A DNA stretch of 64,000 nt from JAYVJH01 sp043777595 (GTDB lineage Bacteria; Bacteroidota; Bacteroidia; Cytophagales; Spirosomataceae), in assembly GCA_043777595.1 (NCBI GenBank), contig JAYWHT010000060.1, forward strand, positions 1 to 64,000. Direction: 5' to 3'. The translations under genes were made by a program, and so were the position numbers. Below, piece by piece: positions 1-9,890 of this stretch. Positions within the stretch are counted from its first letter, which is position 1; the number at the start of each line of letters is the position of its first letter. The notes under the pieces were generated by a model. It was not told the origin of the DNA. It saw nothing but the letters and a program-made list of their open reading frames with translations, and ran no database searches.

Positions 1-3000
1 ACCCGCATCGACATATCCATTGAGGGTTTTGAGGGTATCGCCAGCGCACACGTTTTGGCTTTCGGGAACTACTATTGGCGCAATACCCAGACATTGACAG
101 TTTTGGATGATTAGCTCAACGGCCACACGACTTTCGCTGACGCAATCGGTTATATTGTTGCGTGTTTGGGCATAGTAAGTGCCAGCCTGAGCGGGCGTGT
201 ATGAAGTATTATTGTTGAGTAATAGATTACCACCAAACGCAGCATCGTACCAATCAACAGTTTCGCTAATTGGTGCATTTACCGATAATATTGGTATGAT
301 TTGTCCTTTACAAATAGTTTTATTGCCGTTGCTCACAGGTGCAGCTACCTTGGTGCAGGTACAATTTGGTGCGGCAATGACTTCGGTAATTTGGCAACCC
401 TCGGGCGTTGTTACGACAATCGTTACTTTTTGATTTTCAGAGGCTATGTTGCTGATTGTGAAACTATTACCAGTGTCGTTTTTTATAATTCCTGTCGATG
501 ATGTTACTTCTCCACCCGTTGCTGTTATTAAAACTGAATATGTTTTGAGATTGGTTGCACAGGTAGTGGCTATGATGTTGAGTGTTGGTTTGGGATAAAC
601 CACAATTTGAGCCGTGTCGGTATTTGTACATTGGCCGTCTATAACTTCTAACTTGTAAATACCAGCCATAGCGGGCGTAGCGTTGCTGAATGTATTATTT
701 GGAGCTACAGAATTAAAACCATCTGGGCCTGTCCAGCTATATTTTGCGCCAATACCTGCATCGTTGGCCGATAGTAAAATGGTTGAACCTTCGCAAGAGG
801 GCATTGTGGCTGTGGCAATGGCTTTGGGTTTTGGGTTTGTTGTAATTGTCGTTTGAGCCAAAGCCGTGCAACCGTCCAACGAAGCTGTGAGTTGATAAAT
901 ACCAGAGGCACTAATCGTTGCTTTTTCAATTTTAGCATTTTGTTCTGGCGACATAAATCCATTTGGGCCTGTCCAACTGTATGATGTTGCGCTTGGGTCG
1001 GTGGTGGCATTTATTGTTAAAAACTGACCTTCACAAATTGGTGCAACGGCTGGAATCGTTATGCTGGGGCGAGGCCGAACAATGGCACGTACAGAGTCTG
1101 AACTCACGCAACCGTTTTGGCTCACCATTACCACGTATTTACCAGCCGAAGCTAACGAACTGACGGTACTTGGGTTTTGATTGGTACTCATAAATCCCAA
1201 TGGCCCAGACCATAAATAGGTGGCATTAACACCAGCGTTTGTAGTAAATAGCCGCAGCGTTTCGCCCTCGCAAGTGGGGCTATTAGTTATATTGACGATT
1301 GGTTTTTGATTGATTATTACATCAGTACTAACGCTATTTGTACAACCATCTCTGCCGACTGTTAATTGATAAACGCCTGACTGTTGGCTTGTTATGTTTT
1401 GAATAATAGGGTTTTGTTGGCCTTGAACGATAAAGCCATTTGGCCCAGACCAACTGTAAACCGTTCCTTGTCCTGCATCGGCTGCTGCCAATCGCATCGT
1501 TTGGCCTTGACAAATGGGGTTGTTGGTGGTTATTTTGGCAATAGGCTTGGCTGTTATTATGGCCGTGGTAGTGCCTGTTTGTTTGCAACCGTTTTCATCA
1601 ACAAATACTACACCATAAACCCCAGAATTGGCTATTGTTGTATTTGTAATGATAGGGGTTGGGCTGGTCGATGTAAATCCATTTGGCCCTGTCCACAGAT
1701 ATGAGCCTGTTGCGCTGGGGGTTGTCGATAAGTTTATGGTTTGTCCTTCGCAGGTTCTATTTGGTTGGGCATTGGTCGTGATTTGTGGTGGCTGATTGAC
1801 CATAATAACCACGTTACCTGCCATGGTTTCGGTACAGGCAAGTGTAGCGGTCGGAGTTGCTACGATGGTGTATGTGCCTATCGTTGTTTGTTTGTCAAAG
1901 TTGAGTGCCGAGCCAGTTCCTTGTATTGCAGTGCCAAAATCATTACCGTCCAATTTTAATTGATAACTGACTCCAATCTCTGAGCCACTCAAACCAATCA
2001 AAACTTCGCCAGTACCCGAACAAAAAGAGCCGCCGCCCGAAATATTAAAGATTTTGGGAGATGGGCTAACTTTGATTTCGATCGACTTTTGGATAGTACA
2101 GTTCAATTTTATATCAACGACTTTGACTGTATAAACACCTGTCGTACTTGGTTGTATGGTACGATTTGGGTTTGTACTGCCATCTTCCCATTCATATCTG
2201 AACGTACCCGAACTACCCGAGGCCGAAGCCACAATCGTAACAGGTTCGTTGGCGCAAATTACTGATTTAGAGGCTGATAAGTCTATTCTAAGCGAATCGG
2301 CTCGAATCAAATCTATTTGAGCAGTGGCTTGGCAACCTTCGCTATCGGTAATTTTAACAAGAATATTTGTGTAAGGAGTCGATGGAACGAATGTAGCTGG
2401 GTTTTGAGTACTGCCGTTTTGCCACAAATAAGTATAATTCTTGCCACTACCACCCGACACGATAGCCTCGACCATAGCCGAGCTACCAAAACAAACTACA
2501 TCTAACGGATAACTGAATGTGGCATACATCGGCGGTAGTTCTGTAAATGAAACAGTACCACTCATCTCGACAACACAAGCTGGGTTTGAGCGGTTCATTG
2601 CCTTGATTTTATAATTTCCTGCAAACTGCACCCCAAACGAAATTAGTGAGCCAGTGCCAGCTATTACTTGACCTGTGCTGGTATTGTTTTTAATCAATTC
2701 ATACAAAATACCACTTTCTGAACCACTCAAACCAACTGGCAGACCCGCTCCACCAGCACAGTAAGTATTTTTTTGGGGTTGTATTAAACTAAAAATTTGT
2801 GGCAATGGTCTGACGTTTACTCGAACAGTATCTGAGGCTTTGCAACCATTTTTATCAGAAACAATAACAACATAATCTGTCGTACTCGAAGGCGATACAG
2901 TTTGAGATATGCTGTTTGGCAGATTATTATTCCACTCAAAACTATATGGACTGCGACCACCCAAAGTAGTTGCTCTGAGCAAAGCCTGCGAACCGTTACA

Positions 3001-5682
3001 AATCGTTTGGTCTGGGCTTACGGTTATTTTTGGGCGACTATTTATTACTATTTCTAATTTGGCTGAACTGGTGCAGCCATCACCATCTCTGGCAATTAAC
3101 GTGTATGTACCGCTCATGTCGGGCGTTGCGTTGGCTCTGGTTGGGTTGGGTTGGTTGCTACCAAATCCATTAGGGCCCGTCCAACTGTATGTTGTGCGTG
3201 GGTTGGTGTTGGTTGTGGTTAAGTTAAGTACTGCACCCACACAAACTGGCGAATTGCTTGACACAGAAGCCGTTGAGGCCGTTGGTTGTTCAATTTCAAT
3301 ATACTTAATTACAGCCATACAGCCATTGACATCGGTGGCCAGAACGCTATAAATACCTTGCGAAAGTGAGCTAAAAGTACCGCTTGATTGACCCAAACCA
3401 AAATTTGTACAATTTGACCCTTTACAAATAGAGTACAACAGCCCACCCGAGCCGCCGTTGGTCGAGGCCATAATTTTGCCATCTTTACCACCGTTACAAG
3501 TCAAATCAACGGTTGCGACACTTAATATAAGTTTTGACGGTTCTTTGATTGTTATTGTGTCTGACACGCTGCAACCATCAATATTCACAACAGTAACAGT
3601 AAAAAGTCCAGCGGCTAAGTTTGAGATGTCTTCGGTTGTTGCGCCACTGTTCCATTGAATAGACCTTACGGCTACTTTGCTATTGATTGTCAAATCTATT
3701 TTACCTGTTTTGTCGCCATTGCAGGTTAGGTGAGTGGTGGCAGTAGTCAGACTTATTGAAATGGGCTGGTTAATTGTGGCCGATGTGGTTTGAGTACAGC
3801 CGTTGGCATCTACAACTATAAAACTGTATGTGCCAGCAGGGCGGCTGGTGATACTGGCGTTTTGGCTTGTGCCATCACTCCATTTGTAACTGTATGGCTT
3901 TGTCCCGCCTGCAATATCGACCACTACGGCTCCATCGTTAGTCTGAAAACAAGTTGTGTTTTTGGTATTTACGTCTAATTTTAAAGCCAGAGGCTGATTT
4001 ATGATTATAGCTTTTTGAAAACTACAACCATTGGCATCTTTGACAGTAATGGTATAAGCACCTGCGGCCAAATTATCGAAAATACCACTATTCTGAAAAA
4101 CAATACCGTCTTTGCTATATTGCAGCGTACCCGCACCGCTGGCTGTGGCTGTGATACTGCCTGTGGTTTCAGAGTAGCATCTGACATCGGTTTTTGTTAA
4201 GTTCAGTATTTTGGGCGGAGTATTGACTACTATTTTGACGGCATTTGTAGCAGAGCAACCTCTTGAATCTGTGGTTGTTACCGCATAAATTATTGTTGTG
4301 TCTGGTACAATGGTTTGGGTAGCAGTTGGTAGTAAATTATTGTTCCAATCGAATGTATAGTTTGGTGTGCCGCCTGTTGCCGAAGCCGTCAATGTCACGC
4401 TACTGCCTGCACACACCATTGGCTGGTTGGTTGTGAGCGATACAGTAGGTTTAGGGTTAATTTTGACCGAAAATATCTTAGACTTTGAAGTACAACCATT
4501 TGATATAGCAGTTACCTCAAAACCGATTGTACCCGCCGCTAAGGCCGTAAAAGCTGGTACTTGACCCACGCCCGAAGTCTGACTTAGCCCCAGGGTAGTG
4601 TTGTCAATTTTCCAGTTATAGATTGCTGTGGGGTTAGCCATAAAATCAACCAAATCGACCAATGTACCTACACAAACCTCTGACGATATTGGTGGTATAA
4701 TTGGCTCAGAAATGGCATCAATAACAAGTACATCGGCATTTGATGCTATTCGGCAGTTTGGACTAACGATATTGCCATTTGCGGCAACCATCAGCCTATA
4801 TTTTGTGCCAGCAATGGCATTTGTTATGTTGTATGTCAGTGAGGTCGCTCCTACAATATCCGTCCAGTCTGTGTTGTTGTTGGTTTGTTGCCATTGATAT
4901 ACGGCATCGTCGTAGCCCTCGCTTACTGTACCCAAAATTGTGGCCGCTTGTCCAGCACAAATAGTGGCAACTGACGGGGTGGTGCTAATAGTTGGCCCAC
5001 AAGGTCTGAACGTAATATCGTCCAAAATCAAGTCATTGCCACAGCCGCCTGCGGTATTGATAATTTTTAATACAACTTGATTTAAGTTGAGCGGTGTTTT
5101 AAATATCAGCCCGTATTGTTTCCAAGTAAAAGTAGGGGAGGGCTGAATTACGCCTGTCAAGTAAGTACCCAAAACATTGCCGTTGAGGTCTTCTATCTGA
5201 AATTTTATATCGGGCTGCAAAGCATTAGTACCACAAACCCCTACCTTGACTACGTTGGCTATCCAAGATGCAAACTCATAAGTTGTGTTAGGGCAAAGTC
5301 CGCCAATAGTCTGCTGGTACATCACGCCAGCATTTTGATTGGTATTAAAAACCACAAAGCGACCATTGATGTCTTCGGGCGTATGGTCTTCGGTTGGGTG
5401 ATACCAGTCATCGCCAAAGCAAGTATAGCCGCTTGTGGCGTTTAGTGTGTTGGTAACAGTATAAAAACCATCGTTGGGGCAGTTTTGGGTAACGTAAGTG
5501 TAGGTGGTGCTTGCGCCGTGGGCTATGGTTGGTATTTGGGTTGTAGTTGTGCCTGACCCAAACGTAATATTGACTATGGGGTCGCCTAGGCTACCCTTGT
5601 ACGTTTGAGCGCAAACGGAAGTAGCCCAAAGTGAGAAGTAACAAAAAAAAAATAACGAAATGTATCTTGTAAAGAATACCAT
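1..5682 (-). CDS. Giant secreted SprB/Ig-like repeat surface protein (3' end outside window)
   Basis: The minus-strand frame is open from an ATG at 5682 to the window edge, 1894 codons, so the C-terminus is not seen. Residues 1-26 form a hydrophobic signal peptide ending in VCAQ. Residues about 27-228 are a globular N-terminal domain rich in W, G and C. Three Ig-like modules follow (about 230-480). About 490-805 are four SprB-type repeats (each opening with a Cys, then a G-rich core and an 'AGxYxxxVxDxNGC' end). Six Ig-like modules carry W(T/S)GPxGF. The first is near residue 837. The last five lie at about 80-residue spacing (about 1330-1690). Near 1800-1850 is a 'WYDA..GG..L...TYYA' module as in CHU_C-type Ig domains. 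Such proteins are typically exported by the type IX system and act as adhesins or gliding surface proteins. The T9SS sorting domain would be beyond the edge, so export by T9SS is inferred. Confidence 0.9.
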   Translation of the reverse strand, partial: MVFFTRYISLFFFCYFSLWATSVCAQTYKGSLGDPIVNITFGSGTTTTQIPTIAHGASTTYTYVTQNCPNDGFYTVTNTLNATSGYTCFGDDWYHPTEDHTPEDINGRFVVFNTNQNAGVMYQQTIGGLCPNTTYEFASWIANVVKVGVCGTNALQPDIKFQIEDLNGNVLGTYLTGVIQPSPTFTWKQYGLIFKTPLNLNQVVLKIINTAGGCGNDLILDDITFRPCGPTISTTPSVATICAGQAATILGTVSEGYDDAVYQWQQTNNNTDWTDIVGATSLTYNITNAIAGTKYRLMVAANGNIVSPNCRIASNADVLVIDAISEPIIPPISSEVCVGTLVDLVDFMANPTAIYNWKIDNTTLGLSQTSGVGQVPAFTALAAGTIGFEVTAISNGCTSKSKIFSVKINPKPTVSLTTNQPMVCAGSSVTLTASATGGTPNYTFDWNNNLLPTATQTIVPDTTIIYAVTTTDSRGCSATNAVKIVVNTPPKILNLTKTDVRCYSETTGSITATASGAGTLQYSKDGIVFQNSGIFDNLAAGAYTITVKDANGCSFQKAIIINQPLALKLDVNTKNTTCFQTNDGAVVVDIAGGTKPYSYKWSDGTSQNASITSRPAGTYSFIVVDANGCTQTTSATINQPISISLTTATTHLTCNGDKTGKIDLTINSKVAVRSIQWNSGATTEDISNLAAGLFTVTVVNIDGCSVSDTITIKEPSKLILSVATVDLTCNGGKDGKIMASTNGGSGGLLYSICKGSNCTNFGLGQSSGTFSSLSQGIYSVLATDVNGCMAVIKYIEIEQPTASTASVSSNSPVCVGAVLNLTTTNTNPRTTYSWTGPNGFGSNQPNPTRANATPDMSGTYTLIARDGDGCTSSAKLEIVINSRPKITVSPDQTICNGSQALLRATTLGGRSPYSFEWNNNLPNSISQTVSPSSTTDYVVIVSDKNGCKASDTVRVNVRPLPQIFSLIQPQKNTYCAGGAGLPVGLSGSESGILYELIKNNTSTGQVIAGTGSLISFGVQFAGNYKIKAMNRSNPACVVEMSGTVSFTELPPMYATFSYPLDVVCFGSSAMVEAIVSGGSGKNYTYLWQNGSTQNPATFVPSTPYTNILVKITDSEGCQATAQIDLIRADSLRIDLSASKSVICANEPVTIVASASGSSGTFRYEWEDGSTNPNRTIQPSTTGVYTVKVVDIKLNCTIQKSIEIKVSPSPKIFNISGGGSFCSGTGEVLIGLSGSEIGVSYQLKLDGNDFGTAIQGTGSALNFDKQTTIGTYTIVATPTATLACTETMAGNVVIMVNQPPQITTNAQPNRTCEGQTINLSTTPSATGSYLWTGPNGFTSTSPTPIITNTTIANSGVYGVVFVDENGCKQTGTTTAIITAKPIAKITTNNPICQGQTMRLAAADAGQGTVYSWSGPNGFIVQGQQNPIIQNITSQQSGVYQLTVGRDGCTNSVSTDVIINQKPIVNITNSPTCEGETLRLFTTNAGVNATYLWSGPLGFMSTNQNPSTVSSLASAGKYVVMVSQNGCVSSDSVRAIVRPRPSITIPAVAPICEGQFLTINATTDPSATSYSWTGPNGFMSPEQNAKIEKATISASGIYQLTASLDGCTALAQTTITTNPKPKAIATATMPSCEGSTILLSANDAGIGAKYSWTGPDGFNSVAPNNTFSNATPAMAGIYKLEVIDGQCTNTDTAQIVVYPKPTLNIIATTCATNLKTYSVLITATGGEVTSSTGIIKNDTGNSFTISNIASENQKVTIVVTTPEGCQITEVIAAPNCTCTKVAAPVSNGNKTICKGQIIPILSVNAPISETVDWYDAAFGGNLLLNNNTSYTPAQAGTYYAQTRNNITDCVSESRVAVELIIQNCQCLGIAPIVVPESQNVCAGDTLKTLNGYVDAG

Positions 5683-5760
5683 CGGCACAAACTTGGTATA
5701 ACGTGTTCTCGAAAAATACCAAAAATCGTGCCATTACTCTATATATGCTTGCCGTATTTG

Positions 5761-5964
5761 TTAAGTGTTTTTTATTGATTCAAAATCAGAACCCAGCCGC
5801 TTTGCTTCGTAAGACAAAAATTGTTGTAATTGACTGTTAAACACAACTTTATCGTCTTCTGAAAGACCCGCATACAAATCTTTTAGTTCTTGGTTAATCT
5901 TTGCCCGCTCTTGATCTGTGGCCGCATTGATAGAGCGTAAATGGTATTTTTTGAAATCGTACAT
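5761..5964 (-). CDS. Small conserved-looking hypothetical protein (67 aa)
   Basis: This is a 67-residue, charged, probably helical soluble protein (MYDFKKYHLR...) with no signal peptide or membrane segment. I chose the ATG at 5964 over one 19 codons upstream. The upstream stretch is hydrophobic and reads like translated leader, while the protein after 5964 has a coherent amphipathic helical composition rich in Q, E, K and D. It lies 78 bp upstream of the giant surface-protein gene on the same strand and could share its transcript. No family is recognised and no function is offered. Confidence 0.6.
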   Translation of the reverse strand: MYDFKKYHLRSINAATDQERAKINQELKDLYAGLSEDDKVVFNSQLQQFLSYEAKRLGSDFESIKNT

Positions 5965-6076
5965 AGATGAGTAATAAAAAAGCGGAAAAACTAAAATTGC
6001 TTGATGAGTACAAATGAACAATATTTTGCCTCATAATTCAAACTACGTAGCAAATTTTGAAAAATCAAATCACTTA

Positions 6077-6096
6077 CCGTTGGCTTCAGCCAACGG
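6077..6096. repeat. REP-like hairpin
   Basis: Inverted repeat CCGTTGGCT-TC-AGCCAACGG in the 357 bp gap between the small minus-strand gene and the plus-strand glycosyltransferase. The rest of the gap is AT-rich and shows no gene. Similar short G+C-rich palindromes recur in other gaps of this window (8041, 10951, 14697, 15015, 42841, 60322). Confidence 0.6.
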
Positions 6097-6243
6097 ACTA
6101 AAAGCAGGTAAATCTGGATATTGTCAAACCTCTGTAAATTCTAATAAGTTCTGTCATTGTCTGTAATAAACTCAACAAATAAAATCAATATTGTAGATAT
6201 AAAGCCAAAAGTGGCAGATCTGAATCTGGGGTTGTTGTATTTT

Positions 6244-6277
6244 TTTGAGTTACATTTCACAAAATTTCTTAGCTTTG
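6244..6277 (+). promoter_or_regulatory. Bacteroidetes-type promoter for the GT39-like gene
   Basis: A -33 element TTTG (6244-6247) and a -7 element TAGCTTTG (6270-6277, matching TAnnTTTG) are separated by 22 nt. The predicted start near 6284 gives an untranslated leader of about 38 nt before the ATG at 6322. Confidence 0.5.
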
Positions 6278-6321
6278 TCGATACATAACTGACAATAAAA
6301 AGTGTCTGATTTTATAATAAT

Positions 6322-7971
6322 ATGACCAAATATATCCCTTTTATTGCTCTTGCCATCGTTTATTGTGTTGGTGCTGCCTGCATTGATGTCATGGACATTG
6401 ATGCAGCGCAATATGCCAACATTGGCCGAGAAATGGCCGACAACAACAACTGGCTGCAAGTACAATACCGCACCGAAAACTATTATTTGGACAAACCACC
6501 GCTACTATTTTGGTTTTCGGCTCTGGTTTTCAAGATTTTTGGTGCAGGTAACTTTGCCTATCGACTTGTGCCTATTCTTTCTACATTATTGGGGCTTTGG
6601 GCAGTTTATCGTTTTGCCAAATTGTATTATTCTGAGCAAACAGCTTATATTTCGGCATTGGTGATGGGTTGTTGTCAAGCATTTTTTTTGATGAATCATG
6701 ATGTGCGCTGCGATACACTACTTACAAACTGCGTGATGGTATCTATTTGGCAAATTGCTCAATACCTGCGTTTTAGTAATTGGAAAAACTTACTATTTGG
6801 TTTTGTTGCACTTGGGCTGGCCATGCTTGCCAAAGGCCCCATTGCGGTTATTGTGGTAGGTGCAGGCTTTTTTGTAGATTTGGTACTAAAACAAGAATGG
6901 AAAAACATATTCCGTTGGCAGTGGCTTGTCGGTATTGGCGTAATCGGCATAGTTTTGCTGCCCTATTGTGTTGGTTTATATTGGCAATATGGTAGCGAGG
7001 GGCTTTATTTCTTTTTTTGGAAACAAAGTTTTGGCCGCATCACTGGCGAGAGCGACTGGGCAAATAGTCCTGGGCTGTTGTTTCAAGCTCAAAATTTTTT
7101 GTGGAGCTTTTTGCCATGGGTCGTTGTTTTTGGCTTGGCTATTGGCTGGAAGTTTAAGCAATTATTCAATCAAAAATTTAGACTAAAAACCAACCAAGAA
7201 GCCATCGCTCTGGGTGGTTTTGTGCTGCCATTTGTAGCACTCTCAACGGCTCAGTACCAGTTGCCGCACTATACTTTTGTGGTGTTTCCGTTGGCGGCCA
7301 TTGTTACGGGCGAGTTTTTAGATTTTATTATTACCACTCAAAATCTAAAACTAATTAAGTCGGCCAGAACTGGCCTTGTCGTTACAATATTTGTCATGGC
7401 GTTGGCTATTTTGATACTCTGTACTTGGGCTTTTCCGCTGCCTCTGTGGTGGTTTTTGCCTTTGTTTGGTGCAATGGCATATATTACTTTTTCGCTTGTT
7501 AGGGCTTCTGCACCGAGTTTTAATCAGTTGGTTTTAGCACCGTTTTTTGTGGCTCTTTGTGCCAATTTATTTCTCAATGCCCACGTTTACCCAACCCTAC
7601 TGACCTACCAAACGGGTTCTCAGTTGGGTAAAATATTGAGCGATGAAACAAAGGACAGTAAACAATTAGACAACGTTTATCTGTATATTGTCGATAATGA
7701 AGCGGGTGCCGTACTGTTTGCCGATGCACTTGATTTTTATACGAGCCGTACCACTCCCATTCTCAAAACGCCATTAGACCTAAAAAACAAACCCAACTGC
7801 CGACTTTACACCGATGAGCGAGGTTTACAAAATTTAAACCAAAATAAAATAAAATATGAAATACTCCTATCCTTCGACAAATTTCATGTAACAGGCATTA
7901 CGCTACCATTCCTAAACCCCAAAACTCGCCTCAAAGAAACCAATCGGGTGTTTTTGGTGCGGGTAAATTAA
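6322..7971 (+). CDS. ArnT/PMT-like membrane glycosyltransferase (GT39/GT83-like)
   Basis: A 549-residue polytopic membrane protein with about 11-12 hydrophobic segments, usual for the family. The first luminal loop after TM1 carries the acidic motif DIDAAQYA (residues 25-32) and DKPPLLFW (57-64). Both are typical of lipid-phosphate-sugar-dependent transferases of the ArnT/dolichyl-phosphate mannose protein mannosyltransferase group, where the Asp is catalytic. An AKGP motif follows near residue 171. The C-terminal 120 residues are less hydrophobic and probably periplasmic. The enzyme should move a sugar from a polyprenyl-phosphate carrier to lipid A, a glycan or a protein at the periplasmic face. 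The acceptor cannot be read from sequence. It is a single gene with its own promoter. Confidence 0.85.
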   Translation: MTKYIPFIALAIVYCVGAACIDVMDIDAAQYANIGREMADNNNWLQVQYRTENYYLDKPPLLFWFSALVFKIFGAGNFAYRLVPILSTLLGLWAVYRFAKLYYSEQTAYISALVMGCCQAFFLMNHDVRCDTLLTNCVMVSIWQIAQYLRFSNWKNLLFGFVALGLAMLAKGPIAVIVVGAGFFVDLVLKQEWKNIFRWQWLVGIGVIGIVLLPYCVGLYWQYGSEGLYFFFWKQSFGRITGESDWANSPGLLFQAQNFLWSFLPWVVVFGLAIGWKFKQLFNQKFRLKTNQEAIALGGFVLPFVALSTAQYQLPHYTFVVFPLAAIVTGEFLDFIITTQNLKLIKSARTGLVVTIFVMALAILILCTWAFPLPLWWFLPLFGAMAYITFSLVRASAPSFNQLVLAPFFVALCANLFLNAHVYPTLLTYQTGSQLGKILSDETKDSKQLDNVYLYIVDNEAGAVLFADALDFYTSRTTPILKTPLDLKNKPNCRLYTDERGLQNLNQNKIKYEILLSFDKFHVTGITLPFLNPKTRLKETNRVFLVRVN

Positions 7972-8040
7972 AATACTTAGTAGGGATTTTAATAAAAATG
8001 GTGTAGTTTGCATTTGACTAACAGATTGAAGTTTGGCTTT

Positions 8041-8097
8041 ACCTTCTCCGTGGCCTGTGTCTTCACAGGCCACGGAGAAGGTCTGTGAGACACAGAC
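8041..8097. repeat. Long perfect palindrome plus adjacent short palindrome (REP-like)
   Basis: A 19-bp perfect inverted repeat (8041-8059 with 8064-8082; ACCTTCTCCGTGGCCTGTG, loop TCTT) is immediately followed by GTCTGTG-AGA-CACAGAC (8081-8097). Both lie between the GT39-like gene and the carboxylate-amine ligase. There is no T-tract, so it looks more like a REP/BIME-type element than a simple terminator. A tandem CTGATAA-type micro-repeat (8155-8175) sits just before the next start codon. Confidence 0.65.
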
Positions 8098-8180
8098 AAC
8101 GGAACTGGCCCGTATCTTAAAAACCAGAGAAATGGGCTAACTTCAATAAATTAGCTGATAACTGATAAACTGATATCACC

Positions 8181-9278
8181 ATGCACACATTTACAATCGG
8201 AATTGAAGAGGAGTTTCAGACCATCGACCCTCAAACCCGGGCGTTGCGCTCGCACTTGTCTAAAATTGTCGAAGACGGCAAAACACTTCTCAAAGAACGT
8301 GTAACTGCCGAAATGCACCAGTCGGTTGTTGAGATAGGGACAAATATCTGTAATAACATTCAGGAAGCCAGAGAAGAAATAAAGTACCTCCGCAAGATGA
8401 TAATTGGGCTGGCCAAAGACCAAAATCTCAAAGTAGCGGCTGCTGGTACGCACCCTTTTTCGGACTGGCAAGACGAGCTCATTACACCCAACGAACGCTA
8501 TGACAAACTCATTGACGAAATGCGAGACGTAGCCCGTGGCAATCTGATTTTTGGCCTGCACGTACACGTGGGTATCCCCGACCGTGAAACAGGCATGAAA
8601 CTACTGAACTCGCTTACCTACTTTTTGCCTCATATCTACGCCCTTAGCACCAATTCGCCGTTTTGGTGTGGGCGCAACACAGGCTTCAAGTCGTACCGAT
8701 CTAAGGTTTTTGATAAATTTCCAAGAACGGGAATCCCCGAATATTTTGAAACTGCCCACGATTATGACGACTATGTGAATCTGTTAGTCAAAACGGGCTG
8801 TATCGACAATGGCAAAAAAATCTGGTGGGACATTCGCCTGCACCCATTCTACAACACCATTGAGTTCAGAATCTGTGATATTCCGATGAGAGTCGATGAA
8901 ACAATCTGCTTGGCCGCTCTCATGCAGGCTCTCGTTGTGAAAATTTATAAATTGATGAGCCAAAATCTTAACTATCAGCACTACGGCAGAGTGCTGATCA
9001 ACGAAAATAAATGGCGAGCCGCTCGGTACGGTATTCATGGCAAATTGATTGATTTTGGCAAACAAGAAGAAGTGCCGTACTTTAAACTGGCTGAAGAATT
9101 GCTGGAGTTTATTGACGACGTGGTGGACGACCTCGGCAGCCGTAATGAAGTAGAGTACATTCACCAAATACTCAAAAATGGCTCAGGCGCAGACCGTCAA
9201 TTAGCCGTATTTGAACAAACCAACGACCTCAAAGCCGTGGTAGATTATATTATTTCCGAAACCGAGTTTGGGCTTTAA
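8181..9278 (+). CDS. Carboxylate-amine ligase, GCS2/YbdK family
   Basis: 365 residues, close to the usual 360-375 for this family. The N-terminal GIEEEFQ (residues 7-13) carries the acidic metal/ATP ligands of the glutamate-cysteine ligase type 2 fold. GLHVHVG (about 130-136) and the FRICD segment are further family hallmarks. Members join an amino acid carboxylate to an amine using ATP. E. coli YbdK has only weak glutamate-cysteine ligase activity, so the real substrate is open. A class I glutamine amidotransferase lies 1.8 kb downstream on the same strand (11086). In other genomes these families are reported in the same peptide or amide-forming clusters, so a functional link is possible, but two unrelated genes intervene here. 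Confidence 0.9.
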   Translation: MHTFTIGIEEEFQTIDPQTRALRSHLSKIVEDGKTLLKERVTAEMHQSVVEIGTNICNNIQEAREEIKYLRKMIIGLAKDQNLKVAAAGTHPFSDWQDELITPNERYDKLIDEMRDVARGNLIFGLHVHVGIPDRETGMKLLNSLTYFLPHIYALSTNSPFWCGRNTGFKSYRSKVFDKFPRTGIPEYFETAHDYDDYVNLLVKTGCIDNGKKIWWDIRLHPFYNTIEFRICDIPMRVDETICLAALMQALVVKIYKLMSQNLNYQHYGRVLINENKWRAARYGIHGKLIDFGKQEEVPYFKLAEELLEFIDDVVDDLGSRNEVEYIHQILKNGSGADRQLAVFEQTNDLKAVVDYIISETEFGL

Positions 9279-9320
9279 ATCCTTATCTTTGTCATTAGAT
9301 AAACTAAAAACAACAATCCG

Positions 9321-9890
9321 ATGGTAGCAATATTAGAAGAAGAAAAAATAACCGTTGCCGACTTTCTTACATTTGATGAGCTGGACCAAGACGCTTACTA
9401 CGAACTAATTGAAGGAAATATCGTGAAAAAATCAGCACCTACACCCAAACACCAGCTAATATCTGGCAATCTTTATTCGGCAATACGAGAGGTTGTCGTC
9501 AAAAACAAAAAAGGACGGGTATTCTACGCCCCCATTGACGTTTTTTTAGACCAATACAACGCCTATCAGCCAGATATTGTGTATGTTTCAAAAGAAAAAG
9601 CTACGATTGTTACCAACAATGGCATCGAAGGTGTACCCGATTTGGTAGTTGAGATTTTGTCGCCAAGTACAGCCCAAAATGACCGTGGCAATAAAATGAA
9701 AGTCTATAAACGCCATGCCGTCAAGGAATATTGGATTATAGACCCCAAAAATCAGGCTGTTGAAATATATGTCTATAATGAAGCCGAAAAAGATTTTGAC
9801 CTTGAATCATTTGCCGTCGAAAGTGGTAAAATTGAATCAAAATTATTGCCCGAATTAAATTTATTGATAGAAAGTATTTTTGAAGAGTAA
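9321..9890 (+). CDS. Uma2 family protein (PD-(D/E)XK nuclease-like, DUF820)
   Basis: 189 residues, the standard length of Uma2 proteins. The conserved core is visible: E near residue 29 (YYELIEG), the DVFLD...QPDIVYV strand with its Asp (about 72-90), the VEILSPST motif (about 109-116), and DRGNKMKVYKRHAVKEYWIIDP with the Lys/Glu pair of a PD-(D/E)XK-like site. The in vivo role of the family is poorly known, although many copies are present in cyanobacteria and some Bacteroidetes. A TATCTTTG -7-like box lies at 9284-9291, so it probably has its own promoter. It ends at a bidirectional terminator shared with the convergent lipoprotein gene. Confidence 0.88.
   Translation: MVAILEEEKITVADFLTFDELDQDAYYELIEGNIVKKSAPTPKHQLISGNLYSAIREVVVKNKKGRVFYAPIDVFLDQYNAYQPDIVYVSKEKATIVTNNGIEGVPDLVVEILSPSTAQNDRGNKMKVYKRHAVKEYWIIDPKNQAVEIYVYNEAEKDFDLESFAVESGKIESKLLPELNLLIESIFEE

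Noticed and set aside
197..5445. Many short plus- and minus-strand open frames in the first 5.4 kb
   Set aside because: They are antisense or out-of-frame shadows of the single long minus-strand gene; none has a sensible start, signal or family motif.
6250..6465. Minus-strand 71-codon frame over the start of the GT39-like gene
   Set aside because: It overlaps the promoter and first 48 codons of a clear gene on the other strand and has no family features.
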